NCBI RefSeq assembly: GCF_042675665.1
Contig: NZ_JBHTJI010000001.1
Coordinates: forward strand, 1,116,001-1,180,000
Length of the DNA stretch: 64,000 nt
Source: Mariniflexile jejuense
GTDB taxonomy: Bacteria > Bacteroidota > Bacteroidia > Flavobacteriales > Flavobacteriaceae
Direction of reading: 5' to 3'
Numbering within the stretch: position 1 is the first letter of the stretch; the number at the start of each line of letters is the position of its first letter. The notes beneath the pieces are model-generated. The model was not told the origin of the DNA and did not search any database. It saw nothing but the letters and a program-made list of their open reading frames with translations. Below are positions 35,626 through 44,587 of this stretch, in pieces. A program made the position numbers and the translations under genes.

Positions 35626-35650
35626 ATTAATTATCGATGAAAGGGAATTA

Positions 35651-36391
35651 TTATATACTTGCCTTTATTAATTCTCTATTCATTCTAGCAATATTTTCTA
35701 ATGAGATACCTTTAGGGCATTCAATTTCGCAAGCACCAGTATTAGTACAGTTTCCAAAACCTTCCAAATCCATTTGTGCTACCATGTTACGAACACGATC
35801 TGCAGCTTCAACTTGTCCTTGAGGTAACAATGCATATTGTGATACTTTTGCCCCAACAAACAACATTGCAGATGAGTTTTTACATGTTGCAACGCAAGCA
35901 CCACAACCAATACATGTTGCTGCATCCATTGCTTCATCAGCTGCATGTTTTGAAATTGGAATAGAATTCGCATCTTGAGTATTTCCAGATGTGTTTACAG
36001 AAATGTAACCTCCCGCTTGTTGAATACGCTCAAAAGCACTTCTATCTACCACTAAATCTTTAATTACAGGAAATGCAGCTGCTCTAAATGGTTCTATGGT
36101 AATAGTATCGCCATCTTTAAACATACGCATGTGTAATTGGCAGGTTGTTACGCCTCTATCAGGACCATGTGCTTCACCGTTTATGTACATAGAACACATA
36201 CCGCAAATACCTTCACGACAATCGTGATCAAAAGCCACAGGTTCTTCACCTGAATTTATTAATTGTTCATTCAAAACATCCATCATTTCAAGAAAAGACA
36301 TGTGTTCTGAAATTTCAGTAACTTTATAATCGACCATTTGACCCTTTGCTTTTGAGTCTTTTTGTCTCCAAATTTTAAGTGTTAGATTCAT
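35651..36391 (-). CDS. sdhB: Succinate dehydrogenase/fumarate reductase iron-sulfur subunit
   Basis: A 246-residue electron-transfer subunit of respiratory complex II. The [2Fe-2S] ligands are in CREGICGMCSMY with a distal Cys (TTCQLH). The [4Fe-4S] and [3Fe-4S] clusters are in CIGCGACVATCK and CTNTGACEIECPKG. It passes electrons from SdhA to menaquinone through the heme subunit. Third sdh gene; unusually, a four-helix-bundle gene of 363 bases separates it from sdhA. Confidence 0.96.
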   Translation of the reverse strand: MNLTLKIWRQKDSKAKGQMVDYKVTEISEHMSFLEMMDVLNEQLINSGEEPVAFDHDCREGICGMCSMYINGEAHGPDRGVTTCQLHMRMFKDGDTITIEPFRAAAFPVIKDLVVDRSAFERIQQAGGYISVNTSGNTQDANSIPISKHAADEAMDAATCIGCGACVATCKNSSAMLFVGAKVSQYALLPQGQVEAADRVRNMVAQMDLEGFGNCTNTGACEIECPKGISLENIARMNRELIKASI

Positions 36392-36396
36392 TTTAT

Positions 36397-36432
36397 AGTT
36401 TATTAGCCAAAAGTCAAAAGTGAATAGAAAAA
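36397..36432. repeat. Heptamer array, 3' arm around the sdh four-helix-bundle gene
   Basis: Successive 7-base units starting AG (AGCCAAA, AGTCAAA, AGTGAAT and AGAAAAA) at 36405-36432, preceded by one 8-base unit. It abuts the stop codon of the gene at 36433. The arm at 36796-36823 faces it in inverse orientation. Confidence 0.75.
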
Positions 36433-36795
36433 CTACTTATCAATTGATTTTATAAAGGCATTTAACATTTTACTTTCTTCGGTTATTAAATCTTGAACTT
36501 TATTAAAACTTTCAGTTGTAATAAAATTTAATTCTTTTGCTATAATAATTTGAGTCTCTAATTCTAATAAAGATCCTCTTGAATATTTTAAGAACTGTAA
36601 ATAATTCTTAGTATAATTTCTTCCCCAGCCTTCTGCTATATTAGATGGGATTGAAATTGAAGACCGCTTAATTTGACTTTGTAATCCAAATATTTCATCG
36701 TTTGGAATTTCTTTACATAATAAATATACTTCCTTTACGATTTCAATTCCTTTTTGCCAAATCAATAAATCTTTATATGTCTTAATCTCACTCAT
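36433..36795 (-). CDS. Four-helix-bundle protein (S23/IVP-like family), inserted in the sdh operon
   Basis: A 120-residue helical protein with the family signature IWQKGIEIVKEVYLL near residue 12 and QIKRSSISIPSNIAEGWGR near residue 40. The family takes its name from proteins encoded in 23S rRNA intervening sequences; the Avd protein of diversity-generating retroelements has a related fold. No rRNA is nearby, so its role here is unknown. Heptamer arrays border it on both sides, and it interrupts sdhA-sdhB on the same strand. It is only distantly similar to the copy at 48325, so the two are not a recent duplication. Confidence 0.9.
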   Translation of the reverse strand: MSEIKTYKDLLIWQKGIEIVKEVYLLCKEIPNDEIFGLQSQIKRSSISIPSNIAEGWGRNYTKNYLQFLKYSRGSLLELETQIIIAKELNFITTESFNKVQDLITEESKMLNAFIKSIDK

Positions 36796-36823
36796 CTAAT
36801 GGCTATTGCCTAATGACTAAATT
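36796..36823. repeat. Heptamer array, 5' arm around the sdh four-helix-bundle gene
   Basis: Four 7-base units (CTAATGG, CTATTGC, CTAATGA and CTAAATT) in exact register, filling the whole gap between the start of the four-helix-bundle gene and the sdhA stop. On the minus strand the units end in TAG and resemble the inverse of the arm at 36397-36432 (11 of 14 bases alike over the best stretch). Confidence 0.75.
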
Positions 36824-38834
36824 ACTTATAAGAACGTTGTTTTAGTTCAATATCTTTAAATTCTAATATTTCTTTATGTAAAACGGCATCGGCTGGTTCG
36901 CCTTTAAACTCCCAAGCAGCTACATAAGCGTAATCTTTATCATTTCGTTTTGCTTCTCCTTTTTGTTCACCATCCAATTCAACCGATTCTTCTCTAAAGT
37001 GTCCACCACAAGATTCATTTCTGTTAAGTGCATCTTTAGCAAATAATTCACCTAATTCCAAGAAATCTGCTACACGACCTGCTTTTTCTAACTCAGGATT
37101 CATTTCGCTTGCAGTACCAGGTACTTTTACATTTTTCCAGAAATCTTCACGTAATGCTTTAATTTCTGTCATCGCTTCTTTTAAACCTTGCTCGTTACGA
37201 GACATTCCACATTTATCCCACATTATTTTTCCTAATTTTTTGTGGTAATAATCTACAGAGTTTGTTCCCTTGTTATTAATGAAGAAATTGATTCTATCGG
37301 TTACTTCTTTTTCAGCTTCATCAAATTCTGGCGTGTTGGTTGGAATTTTACCCGTTCTAATCTCTTTAGAAAGATAATCTCCTATTGTATAAGGTAACAC
37401 AAAATAACCATCTGCCAAACCTTGCATTAATGCCGAAGCACCAAGTCTGTTAGCACCGTGCTCTGAGAAATTTGCTTCTCCAATACAATACAACCCATTA
37501 ACAGTAGTCATTAAATTATAATCTACCCAAATACCACCCATAGTGTAGTGCGTTGCAGGGTAAATCATCATTGGTGTTTTGTATGGATTTTCATCTACAA
37601 TTTTTTCATACATTTGGAATAAGTTTCCGTATTTTTCTTCAACAATCGCTTGACCTAATTCGTATATTTTAGCATCCGAAGGATTTTCAATATTCTGAAT
37701 TTTTGCTTGTGTTTTTCCGTAACGTGTAATTGCCGAAGCGAAATCTAAAAATACTGCTTCACCAGTTGCGTTCACTCCGTAACCAGCATCACAACGCTCT
37801 TTAGCGGCACGAGATGCTACATCACGAGGTACCAAGTTACCAAATGCTGGATAACGACGCTCTAAGAAATAATCTCTGTTTTCTTCAGCAATATCGGTTG
37901 GTTTCATTTTTCGTTGTTGTAGTGCTTTGGCATCTTCAATATTCTTTGGAACCCAAATACGTCCATCATTACGCAACGACTCAGACATCAACGTTAATTT
38001 AGATTGATAATCGCCCGAACGTGGAATACATGTTGGGTGAATTTGTGTATAACAAGGATTTGCGAAATACGCACCTTTTTTATGGATTTTCCAAGCAGCT
38101 GTTGCGTTACTTCCCATCGCATTTGTTGATAGGAAATATACATTTCCGTAACCACCAGAAGCAATAACTACAGCATGAGCCGAATGGCGTTCTATTTCAC
38201 CGGTAATTAAATTACGAGCTATAATACCTCTTGCTTTTCCATCAACTTTAACAACATCGAGCATTTCGTGGCGGTTAAACATTTCTATTTTACCGCGAGC
38301 AATTTGACGGTTCATAGCTGAATAGGCACCTAACAACAATTGTTGACCTGTTTGACCTTTAGCATAAAATGTTCTTGAAACCAATACACCACCAAATGAA
38401 CGGTTATCTAACAACCCGCCATAATCACGTGCAAAAGGAACACCTTGTGCTACACATTGGTCTATAATATTAGCCGAAACCTCAGCTAAACGATATACGT
38501 TGGCTTCGCGCGAACGGTAATCGCCACCTTTTACAGTATCGTAAAACAATCTGTATGTTGAATCGCCATCACCTTGATAATTTTTTGCTGCATTTATACC
38601 ACCTTGTGCTGCAATAGAATGCGCACGACGTGGAGAATCTTGATAAGCAAATGCTTTTACATTATAACCTAATTCTGCCAAAGTAGCAGCTGCAGAACCA
38701 CCTGCTAAACCTGTTCCAACAACTATAATATCAATATGACGCTTGTTTGCTGGGTTAACTAAGTCTATGTGGTTTTTATAATCTGTCCATTTATTTTGAA
38801 TTGGACCGTGTGGTATTTTTGAATCTAATGCCAT
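36822..38834 (-). CDS. sdhA: Succinate dehydrogenase/fumarate reductase flavoprotein subunit
   Basis: A 670-residue catalytic subunit oxidising succinate to fumarate. The dinucleotide-binding VGTGLAGGSAAATLAELG lies near residue 37, the covalent-FAD His in AHSIAAQGGINAA near 75, and the active-site segment HPTCIPRSGDY near 262. The large size and the partnership with one five-helix cytochrome b mark the type B enzyme of Bacteroidota, which uses menaquinone. It follows sdhC by 10 bases. Confidence 0.97.
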   Translation of the reverse strand: MALDSKIPHGPIQNKWTDYKNHIDLVNPANKRHIDIIVVGTGLAGGSAAATLAELGYNVKAFAYQDSPRRAHSIAAQGGINAAKNYQGDGDSTYRLFYDTVKGGDYRSREANVYRLAEVSANIIDQCVAQGVPFARDYGGLLDNRSFGGVLVSRTFYAKGQTGQQLLLGAYSAMNRQIARGKIEMFNRHEMLDVVKVDGKARGIIARNLITGEIERHSAHAVVIASGGYGNVYFLSTNAMGSNATAAWKIHKKGAYFANPCYTQIHPTCIPRSGDYQSKLTLMSESLRNDGRIWVPKNIEDAKALQQRKMKPTDIAEENRDYFLERRYPAFGNLVPRDVASRAAKERCDAGYGVNATGEAVFLDFASAITRYGKTQAKIQNIENPSDAKIYELGQAIVEEKYGNLFQMYEKIVDENPYKTPMMIYPATHYTMGGIWVDYNLMTTVNGLYCIGEANFSEHGANRLGASALMQGLADGYFVLPYTIGDYLSKEIRTGKIPTNTPEFDEAEKEVTDRINFFINNKGTNSVDYYHKKLGKIMWDKCGMSRNEQGLKEAMTEIKALREDFWKNVKVPGTASEMNPELEKAGRVADFLELGELFAKDALNRNESCGGHFREESVELDGEQKGEAKRNDKDYAYVAAWEFKGEPADAVLHKEILEFKDIELKQRSYK

Positions 38835-38844
38835 ATATCTAAGA

Positions 38845-39507
38845 TTAATGGTGATTTAAATGATGAAAAAGCGCAATAATTATAAATCCTAAAGGAATAA
38901 TAATTGAATAGGCTTTTCCTATATTTTGTAATGTTTTCTTTCTTCCTGCAGTTGCTCCCATAGATTGAAATGCTGAAGTAAAACCGTGTAATAAATGCAA
39001 TGCTAAAAATACAAATGCAACAACATAAGCAGCAACTCGAGCTGGACTGTGGAATTTTTCTACCAACTCAGGAAAATATCTTGTTGGGTCTTCTGGTAAA
39101 AACGCAATGTATTTGTGATTAATTTCTGGAAACCAAAAATCAATAAAATGTAAAATGATGAATGCTAAAATAGCAATCCCACTATAAATCATGTTTCTGC
39201 TCATCCAAGTTGAATTTGCTGCACCATTATTTTTAGCATAAGCTACACCTTGTGCTTTTTTGTTTTTCAGTTCTAATATAAAACCCATTACAAAGTGAAA
39301 AACAACACCAAAAATTAAAATTGGCTGCATTACAAATTGAATTAACCAATTGGTACCCATAAAGTGAGATACCTCATTAAAAAGGTCGCCACTAAAAACA
39401 GATAAAAGGTTAATTGCAAAATGCTGAAGTAAGAAAAACATGAGGAAGAAAGCCGATAGCGCCATGGCTACTTTTCTTCCAATTGAAGATTTAAAAAATC
39501 CGCTCAT
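38845..39507 (-). CDS. sdhC: Succinate dehydrogenase cytochrome b558 subunit
   Basis: A 220-residue membrane anchor with five hydrophobic helices and heme-ligand His residues in LLQHFAINL, FHFVMGFI, FIILHFIDF and ALHLLHGF, as in di-heme type B complexes. It passes electrons between the FeS subunit and menaquinone. First gene of the sdh operon; a well-formed promoter lies just upstream (39532-39563). Confidence 0.95.
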   Translation of the reverse strand: MSGFFKSSIGRKVAMALSAFFLMFFLLQHFAINLLSVFSGDLFNEVSHFMGTNWLIQFVMQPILIFGVVFHFVMGFILELKNKKAQGVAYAKNNGAANSTWMSRNMIYSGIAILAFIILHFIDFWFPEINHKYIAFLPEDPTRYFPELVEKFHSPARVAAYVVAFVFLALHLLHGFTSAFQSMGATAGRKKTLQNIGKAYSIIIPLGFIIIALFHHLNHH

Positions 39508-39531
39508 TAGTTAATTTATTAAGATAGTTTA

Positions 39532-39563
39532 CAAATGTAATTTACAATAAATTCATAGGCAAA
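39532..39563 (-). promoter_or_regulatory. Promoter of the sdh operon
   Basis: On the minus strand TTTG (39560-39563), a 20-base spacer and TACATTTG (39532-39539), a full match to the Bacteroidota consensus. The sdhC ATG lies 24 bases downstream. Confidence 0.8.
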
Positions 39564-39724
39564 AAGTTGAGCTGTAAAATTCTAATTTAGAATAATTATA
39601 AGTAATAATACTTAGTTTTAAAAATCTATAAACATATTGCTGTTTTTTAGACTTAAAAATGATTAAAATCATAAAAAAATAACACTAAATTTAGTTTTTA
39701 TTAAAATAAATTGAACTATATAAC

Positions 39725-39757
39725 AAAAAAAAGACACGTTTAACGTGTCTTTTTTTT
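39725..39757 (-). terminator. Terminator of the secreted metzincin gene
   Basis: A 16-bp near-perfect palindrome (39725-39740 with 39742-39757) with an A/T flank on both sides, so it could act on both strands. It lies 20 bases past the metzincin stop. Confidence 0.85.
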
Positions 39758-39776
39758 AAAATTTTTATTCTATTTT

Positions 39777-41603
39777 TTATTGAATAAGTATTTTTTTAGT
39801 TATTTCTGCTCTTTCAGAAAGAATCTTAACAAAATAAACACCTTTTGAAACTCCAGATAGGTTAATTGTTTTTATTCTTGCTGAGTTTTTCATATCGTAT
39901 TCAGACATTAATCTTCCTCTTACATCGTAAATAACTACCTTATCTAAATTGATAAGTGATGTATTGCTTATGCTGAACTCGCCTTTTGATGGATTTGGAT
40001 ATATGCTTATAGATGCGTCTAATTCTTCTTCATCTATCCCTAAAGAACATGGATGCGTTAGCATTAAAGGTTGAGAACAAACCATAGCGCTTGTACTTCT
40101 TGCTTGTACTGCGCTTGCAGCAGTTATATTACTTGTTCCTAATACTCTTTGCTCTTCTGAATTTGAAATAGCATAATTCATGAGGTCGTTTGTGTCTATA
40201 ACATGAGATAATTGATGCCCATGTCCTAACTCATGAAGTGCTACACTTTCAAAATCATATTCATTAATACCTGTTGAATTAGTAGCAGAACTAAAATTCC
40301 AGTTTGTTGTATCATCAAAAACTATATCTAACTCAGATACAAACCAATTAAATGTTGAACCGTTAGAACAACCATTATAATATGACACACATTGCCCTAA
40401 TACATTATTATCCAACTCATTACCATTATCAAATCTTATAACATTAATATTGTCTCTTACTGTAGCGTCTGTTGAAATTTGTGTTCCAATAACCCAAAAA
40501 ATGCCTGTTTGGCATCTCCAAGTATCAAAAGCTCTTAAAAAAGAAGCTTTAGCATTAGCATTAGCGTTAAAATCTGTAAACATTCGCCATGTATAACCTC
40601 CTGGGGTTGTACCAAATTGATCGTCATTAATATGTTGAGGTCTATAGGCATAAGTAGGAAGCGGACCGTTACTGCCTCCTGTACTTGTATTATCATCAGA
40701 ATCGTATTCAATATTAGATTCTGAATATGTAATTGTTAAATTATTAGTAGATGTTGCAGAAGCGCCAAAAGCATCCGTTACTCTAATTTTTCCAGTTCCT
40801 GCACTTGACGGAATTTCTACTGTAATTTGAGTATCTGTCCAAGTTAAAACTTGTGTGCCAAGAGCTTCTACGTAAGTTGCTCCTCCATCATCAGAGTCAC
40901 TAAATAACACTTTGCCTTTTGTAGCACCAAAACCTGTACCATTAATTGTTAATACACTTTTAGTACCAGCCGTTGAAGTTGTTGGATTAAAGGTAATTGT
41001 ACCTGGAGCTGCCAAACTACTTTTACCCAAATTGGTTTGTTTACTTAAAACTTCTGTGTTAACAACTTCAATGTAATTATTTTTTGTAATGTTTGTTATT
41101 TCATTGTAAAAAGAGGTTGTTATACCTTTTCTTTTACTAAACGGGTTAACAGCTTCGTCACTATAAACATTATATTTGTAAAAACCTTGTAACGAACCAT
41201 AAGGTTTGAATTGTGATTTTGATGATTTAGAATAATTACTCAACTTAACATCATTGTTATAAAGCATAAATATTCCAAAATCATTTGAGTTTAATTTCAA
41301 ACTTGGTGTTACTACTTCAGCAGATAAGCCAACTGTTCCACCTTTAGTTATTACTTCAATAGTTTCTATAAATTCACCTTTAAAAATTTTATGTACTTCC
41401 ACAGTATTGGAAGTATATATTCTTTTACTATCAGCATCCCAAAAAGACTTTTTGGAAATAACTCGACCTTCAACAACTAAACTTGAATTATCTATTTGAT
41501 TTTTTAACGAAGTTTCTTTAAGTAGGATTTGCGCATTTAATCCAGATAAACTTATAAGAAAACCAAATAAGATTAGTCTAGATTGTAGTGTAATTTTACT
41601 CAT
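39777..41603 (-). CDS. Secreted metzincin-type metalloprotease with IPT/TIG domain and type IX secretion signal
   Basis: 608 residues. A signal peptide (ending SGLNAQ) is followed by a beta domain of about 160 residues and an IPT/TIG-like domain (about 198-300, ITFNPTTSTAGTKSVLTING). The protease region has the zinc motif HELGHGHQLSH near residue 455, followed by DLMNYAIS, a Met-turn: the metzincin plan. The last 75 residues (SISIYPNPSKGEFSIS and FVKIL) are a type A sorting domain that the type IX system recognises. Regulation is suggested by a 12-bp inverted repeat upstream (41647-41693). Confidence 0.88.
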   Translation of the reverse strand: MSKITLQSRLILFGFLISLSGLNAQILLKETSLKNQIDNSSLVVEGRVISKKSFWDADSKRIYTSNTVEVHKIFKGEFIETIEVITKGGTVGLSAEVVTPSLKLNSNDFGIFMLYNNDVKLSNYSKSSKSQFKPYGSLQGFYKYNVYSDEAVNPFSKRKGITTSFYNEITNITKNNYIEVVNTEVLSKQTNLGKSSLAAPGTITFNPTTSTAGTKSVLTINGTGFGATKGKVLFSDSDDGGATYVEALGTQVLTWTDTQITVEIPSSAGTGKIRVTDAFGASATSTNNLTITYSESNIEYDSDDNTSTGGSNGPLPTYAYRPQHINDDQFGTTPGGYTWRMFTDFNANANAKASFLRAFDTWRCQTGIFWVIGTQISTDATVRDNINVIRFDNGNELDNNVLGQCVSYYNGCSNGSTFNWFVSELDIVFDDTTNWNFSSATNSTGINEYDFESVALHELGHGHQLSHVIDTNDLMNYAISNSEEQRVLGTSNITAASAVQARSTSAMVCSQPLMLTHPCSLGIDEEELDASISIYPNPSKGEFSISNTSLINLDKVVIYDVRGRLMSEYDMKNSARIKTINLSGVSKGVYFVKILSERAEITKKILIQ

Positions 41604-41645
41604 AGCATTTAAAATTTTAACAATTATTTAGAATGGGGTCAGTAT

Positions 41646-41653
41646 CAAATATA
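41646..41653 (-). promoter_or_regulatory. -7 box of the metzincin gene
   Basis: TATATTTG on the minus strand, 42 bases before the ATG at 41603. It overlaps the first arm of the inverted repeat at 41647-41693. Confidence 0.6.
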
Positions 41654-41693
41654 GCAAATTATTAAATATGATTTACTTAGCTTTGCTATATTT
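41647..41693. promoter_or_regulatory. Perfect 12-bp inverted repeat in the metzincin/pepP divergent region
   Basis: AAATATAGCAAA at 41647-41658 and its exact inverse complement at 41682-41693, 23 bases apart. One arm overlaps the metzincin -7 box, so it could be a regulator site. Chance is less likely at 12 bp but the sequence is AT-rich. Confidence 0.45.
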
Positions 41694-41753
41694 AGTAAAT
41701 TTAATATACGGATAACACAGAATTAAGGATCTTTTTAAAACCATAAAACCCAC

Positions 41754-43046
41754 ATGAAATATTTTCCAATAGATTCATCACTTTTCATTGCTAATAGAAA
41801 AAATTTTACAGCTAAAATGAAACCTAACAGTTTAGCAGTTTTTAATTCAAACGATATTTACCCTATAAGTGCCGATAGTACAATGCCTTTTCAGCAGCAT
41901 CGTGATATTTTCTATTTAAGCGGTGTCGACCAAGAGGAAAGTATTTTGGTATTATTCCCTAATTGCCCTAAAGAAAACCATCGTGAAATATTATTTTTAA
42001 AAGAAACAAACGCACACATTGCTATTTGGGAAGGCGAAAAATTAACTAAAGAAAAAGCATTTGAAACTAGCGGTATAAAAACAGTTTATTGGCTTCAAGA
42101 CATGGAAAAAATCATGTTTGAGCTTATGACACAGTGCGATACTGTTTACATAAACACCAACGAACACTACCGAGCCAATGTTGAAACCGAAACACGTGAA
42201 GACCGTTTTACAAAATGGCTTTTAGCAAAATATCCTGCACACAGTGTTGCTAAAAGCGCACCTATTTTACAACGCCTACGTTCGGTAAAAAACCAAATAG
42301 AAATAGATTTAATTCAACAAGCTTGTAATATTACCGAAAAAGGATTTCGACGTGTTTTAAATTTTGTAAAGCCAGGCGTTTGGGAATATGAAATTGAAGC
42401 TGAATTGATGCACGAATTTTTAAGAAATCGTTCCAAAGGTTTTGCTTATACGCCAATTATTGCCTCTGGAAATAACGCTAATGTGTTACATTACATTGAA
42501 AACAATAAACAGTGTAAAGCAGGCGATTTAATTTTATTTGATACGGCTGCTGAATATGCCAATTATGCTAGCGATTTAAGTAGAACCATTCCTGTTTCTG
42601 GAAGATATTCTGATAGACAAAAAGCAGTTTACAATGCCGTTTTAAGAGTGAAAAATGAAGCCACAAAACTACTAACACCTGGAACTATTTGGGCAGATTA
42701 CCATGTTGAAGTTGGCAAAATAATGACCTCAGAATTATTAGGTTTAGGATTATTAGACAAAGCCGATGTACAAAACGAAAACCCCGATTGGCCAGCATAT
42801 AAAAAATACTTTATGCACGGAACAAGTCACCATATGGGATTAGACACACATGATTATGGTATTTTAACAGAACCAATGCAAGCTAATATGGTGTTTACTG
42901 TAGAACCTGGAATTTATATTCCTGATGAAGGTTTTGGCATTCGATTGGAAGATGATGTTGTTATTCAACCTTCAGGCGAACCTTTAAATTTAATGAAAAA
43001 TATTCCTATTGAAGCTGAAGAAATTGAAGATTTAATGAATGCCTAA
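41754..43046 (+). CDS. pepP: Xaa-Pro aminopeptidase (aminopeptidase P, M24B)
   Basis: A 430-residue cytoplasmic peptidase that removes an N-terminal residue preceding proline. After an AMP_N domain (about 1-150) comes the pita-bread domain with the five metal ligands: Asp in LILFDTAAEYANYASDLSR (both Asp), His in TSHHMGLDTHD, Glu in TVEPGIYIP and Glu in IRLEDDVVI. Length fits the family. Convergent with lysC, sharing a bidirectional terminator. Confidence 0.95.
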   Translation: MKYFPIDSSLFIANRKNFTAKMKPNSLAVFNSNDIYPISADSTMPFQQHRDIFYLSGVDQEESILVLFPNCPKENHREILFLKETNAHIAIWEGEKLTKEKAFETSGIKTVYWLQDMEKIMFELMTQCDTVYINTNEHYRANVETETREDRFTKWLLAKYPAHSVAKSAPILQRLRSVKNQIEIDLIQQACNITEKGFRRVLNFVKPGVWEYEIEAELMHEFLRNRSKGFAYTPIIASGNNANVLHYIENNKQCKAGDLILFDTAAEYANYASDLSRTIPVSGRYSDRQKAVYNAVLRVKNEATKLLTPGTIWADYHVEVGKIMTSELLGLGLLDKADVQNENPDWPAYKKYFMHGTSHHMGLDTHDYGILTEPMQANMVFTVEPGIYIPDEGFGIRLEDDVVIQPSGEPLNLMKNIPIEAEEIEDLMNA

Positions 43047-43073
43047 CTTCATTATAAAAATTTATAAAAATAA

Positions 43074-43102
43074 AAAAAGGGTCGTTTTCAACGACCCTTT
43101 TT
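43074..43102. terminator. Bidirectional terminator between pepP and lysC
   Basis: A 13-bp perfect stem (43074-43086 with 43090-43102), 3-base loop, A run before and T run after. It lies between convergent genes. Confidence 0.9.
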
Positions 43103-43129
43103 GCTGCTAACATTACTAATTTTTGCAAT

Positions 43130-44452
43130 TTACAGAGTGACTAATTCAAATAAATAATCGTTTAGTTTTTGCAGCGTGTTTATTTTGTTTTTGGTATCAA
43201 CCAAAAGTGAAATATTGTTATTACTACCACCATAAGAAATCATTCTAATTTTTACATCTTGTAGTATTTGGAATAACTTATAAGTTTCTTGATGGTTAAC
43301 TACTGAATGACCAACCAAACAGATAATACTTTGGTTTTTATCAACTTCAATAGTGGCGAATTTTTCTAATTCTACTAAAATTTTATCTAAGTTTTTATCA
43401 TCATCAATAGTTAAAGATACAGCAACTTCCGAAGTTGTAATCATATCTATAGATGTTTCGTATGTTTCAAAAATTTCAAACACTTTTCTTAAAAAACCAT
43501 GTGCTTGAAGCATTCTGCCAGATTTTATTTTAATAGCAGTAATACCATCTTTAGCAGCCATAGCTTTCACCCCGTTTTCAGAATGGTCGTTATTAATTAA
43601 CGTGCCATAAGCTTCTGGGTTCATGGTGTTTTTTAATCGTACTGGTATGTTAAGCGATCTTACAGGAGTTACAGTTTGTGGGTGTAATATTTTTGCTCCA
43701 AAATATGCTAATTCCGCAGCCTCGTCAAATGATAAGTTTGATATTGGTCTGGTATTTTCAACATATCTTGGATCGTTATTATGCATCCCATCAATATCAG
43801 TCCAAATTTGTACTTCTTCAGCATTTATTGCTGCACCAATAATAGTTGCAGTATAATCGCTTCCACCTCGTTGTAAGTTTGAAATTTCACCTTTATCATC
43901 TAAACAAATAAACCCTTGCGTGATGTAAATTTGAGCATCTTCAGCTTTACTATAAGTTGTTTTAAATTGCGCTTTTATATAATTGATATCTGGATCTTTT
44001 GCTTCATCAATACGCATGAAGTTTAATGCTGGTAATAATGCTGAACTTACACCTTCTTGATTTAAATACGCATTAACCATGTATGTTGAAAGCAATTCAC
44101 CTTGCGCTACAATTTGATTTTCCAACACAATTGAATACGGTTTGCTTGTAGCCTCTAATAGCAAATTAAAAATACTGGAAACATATGTTTGAACATCATT
44201 ATTTAAAGATCCATTATTAATAAGTTTATTAATAGTTGCAATATATGTTTCGTGTAGCTTGCTAATTTTTTCAGTAGCTTCATTTGGCTCATTATCTGCG
44301 ATATGCTTAGATATAGCAACTAATTGGTTTGTTGTACCAGACATAGCCGATAATACAACAACCTTTTTTTCGCCATCGTTAATAATATTTTTAACGTTGC
44401 ATATATTTTCAACCGACCCAACCGAAGTGCCTCCAAATTTTAATACTTTCAT
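43130..44452 (-). CDS. lysC: Aspartate kinase
   Basis: A 440-residue monofunctional aspartokinase, the first step to lysine, threonine and methionine. It begins with the nucleotide-binding MKVLKFGGTSVGS. The catalytic domain contains FICLDDKGEISNLQRGGSDYTA near residue 190 and TDIDGMHNNDPR near 230. Two ACT domains in the C-terminal third (from about 310) suggest feedback control by an end product. Divergent from a protein that also carries an ACT-like domain (44588). Confidence 0.95.
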   Translation of the reverse strand: MKVLKFGGTSVGSVENICNVKNIINDGEKKVVVLSAMSGTTNQLVAISKHIADNEPNEATEKISKLHETYIATINKLINNGSLNNDVQTYVSSIFNLLLEATSKPYSIVLENQIVAQGELLSTYMVNAYLNQEGVSSALLPALNFMRIDEAKDPDINYIKAQFKTTYSKAEDAQIYITQGFICLDDKGEISNLQRGGSDYTATIIGAAINAEEVQIWTDIDGMHNNDPRYVENTRPISNLSFDEAAELAYFGAKILHPQTVTPVRSLNIPVRLKNTMNPEAYGTLINNDHSENGVKAMAAKDGITAIKIKSGRMLQAHGFLRKVFEIFETYETSIDMITTSEVAVSLTIDDDKNLDKILVELEKFATIEVDKNQSIICLVGHSVVNHQETYKLFQILQDVKIRMISYGGSNNNISLLVDTKNKINTLQKLNDYLFELVTL

Positions 44453-44587
44453 ATATAATTTTCGCTAATTGTATTGTTTAATTGATTCATTTTCATCAAT
44501 TAGACCGCTAAACTATAACTCCTTAGCCTAAAAAAGATATTTATTAAAAAATATGTTTATTTTTGCACATATTGTTAAATAATTAAC

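Noticed and set aside
36433..36795. Four-helix-bundle genes as ribosomal protein S23 or part of a diversity-generating retroelement
   Set aside because: No rRNA gene, reverse transcriptase, template repeat or variable target is in the window; only the fold family is supported.
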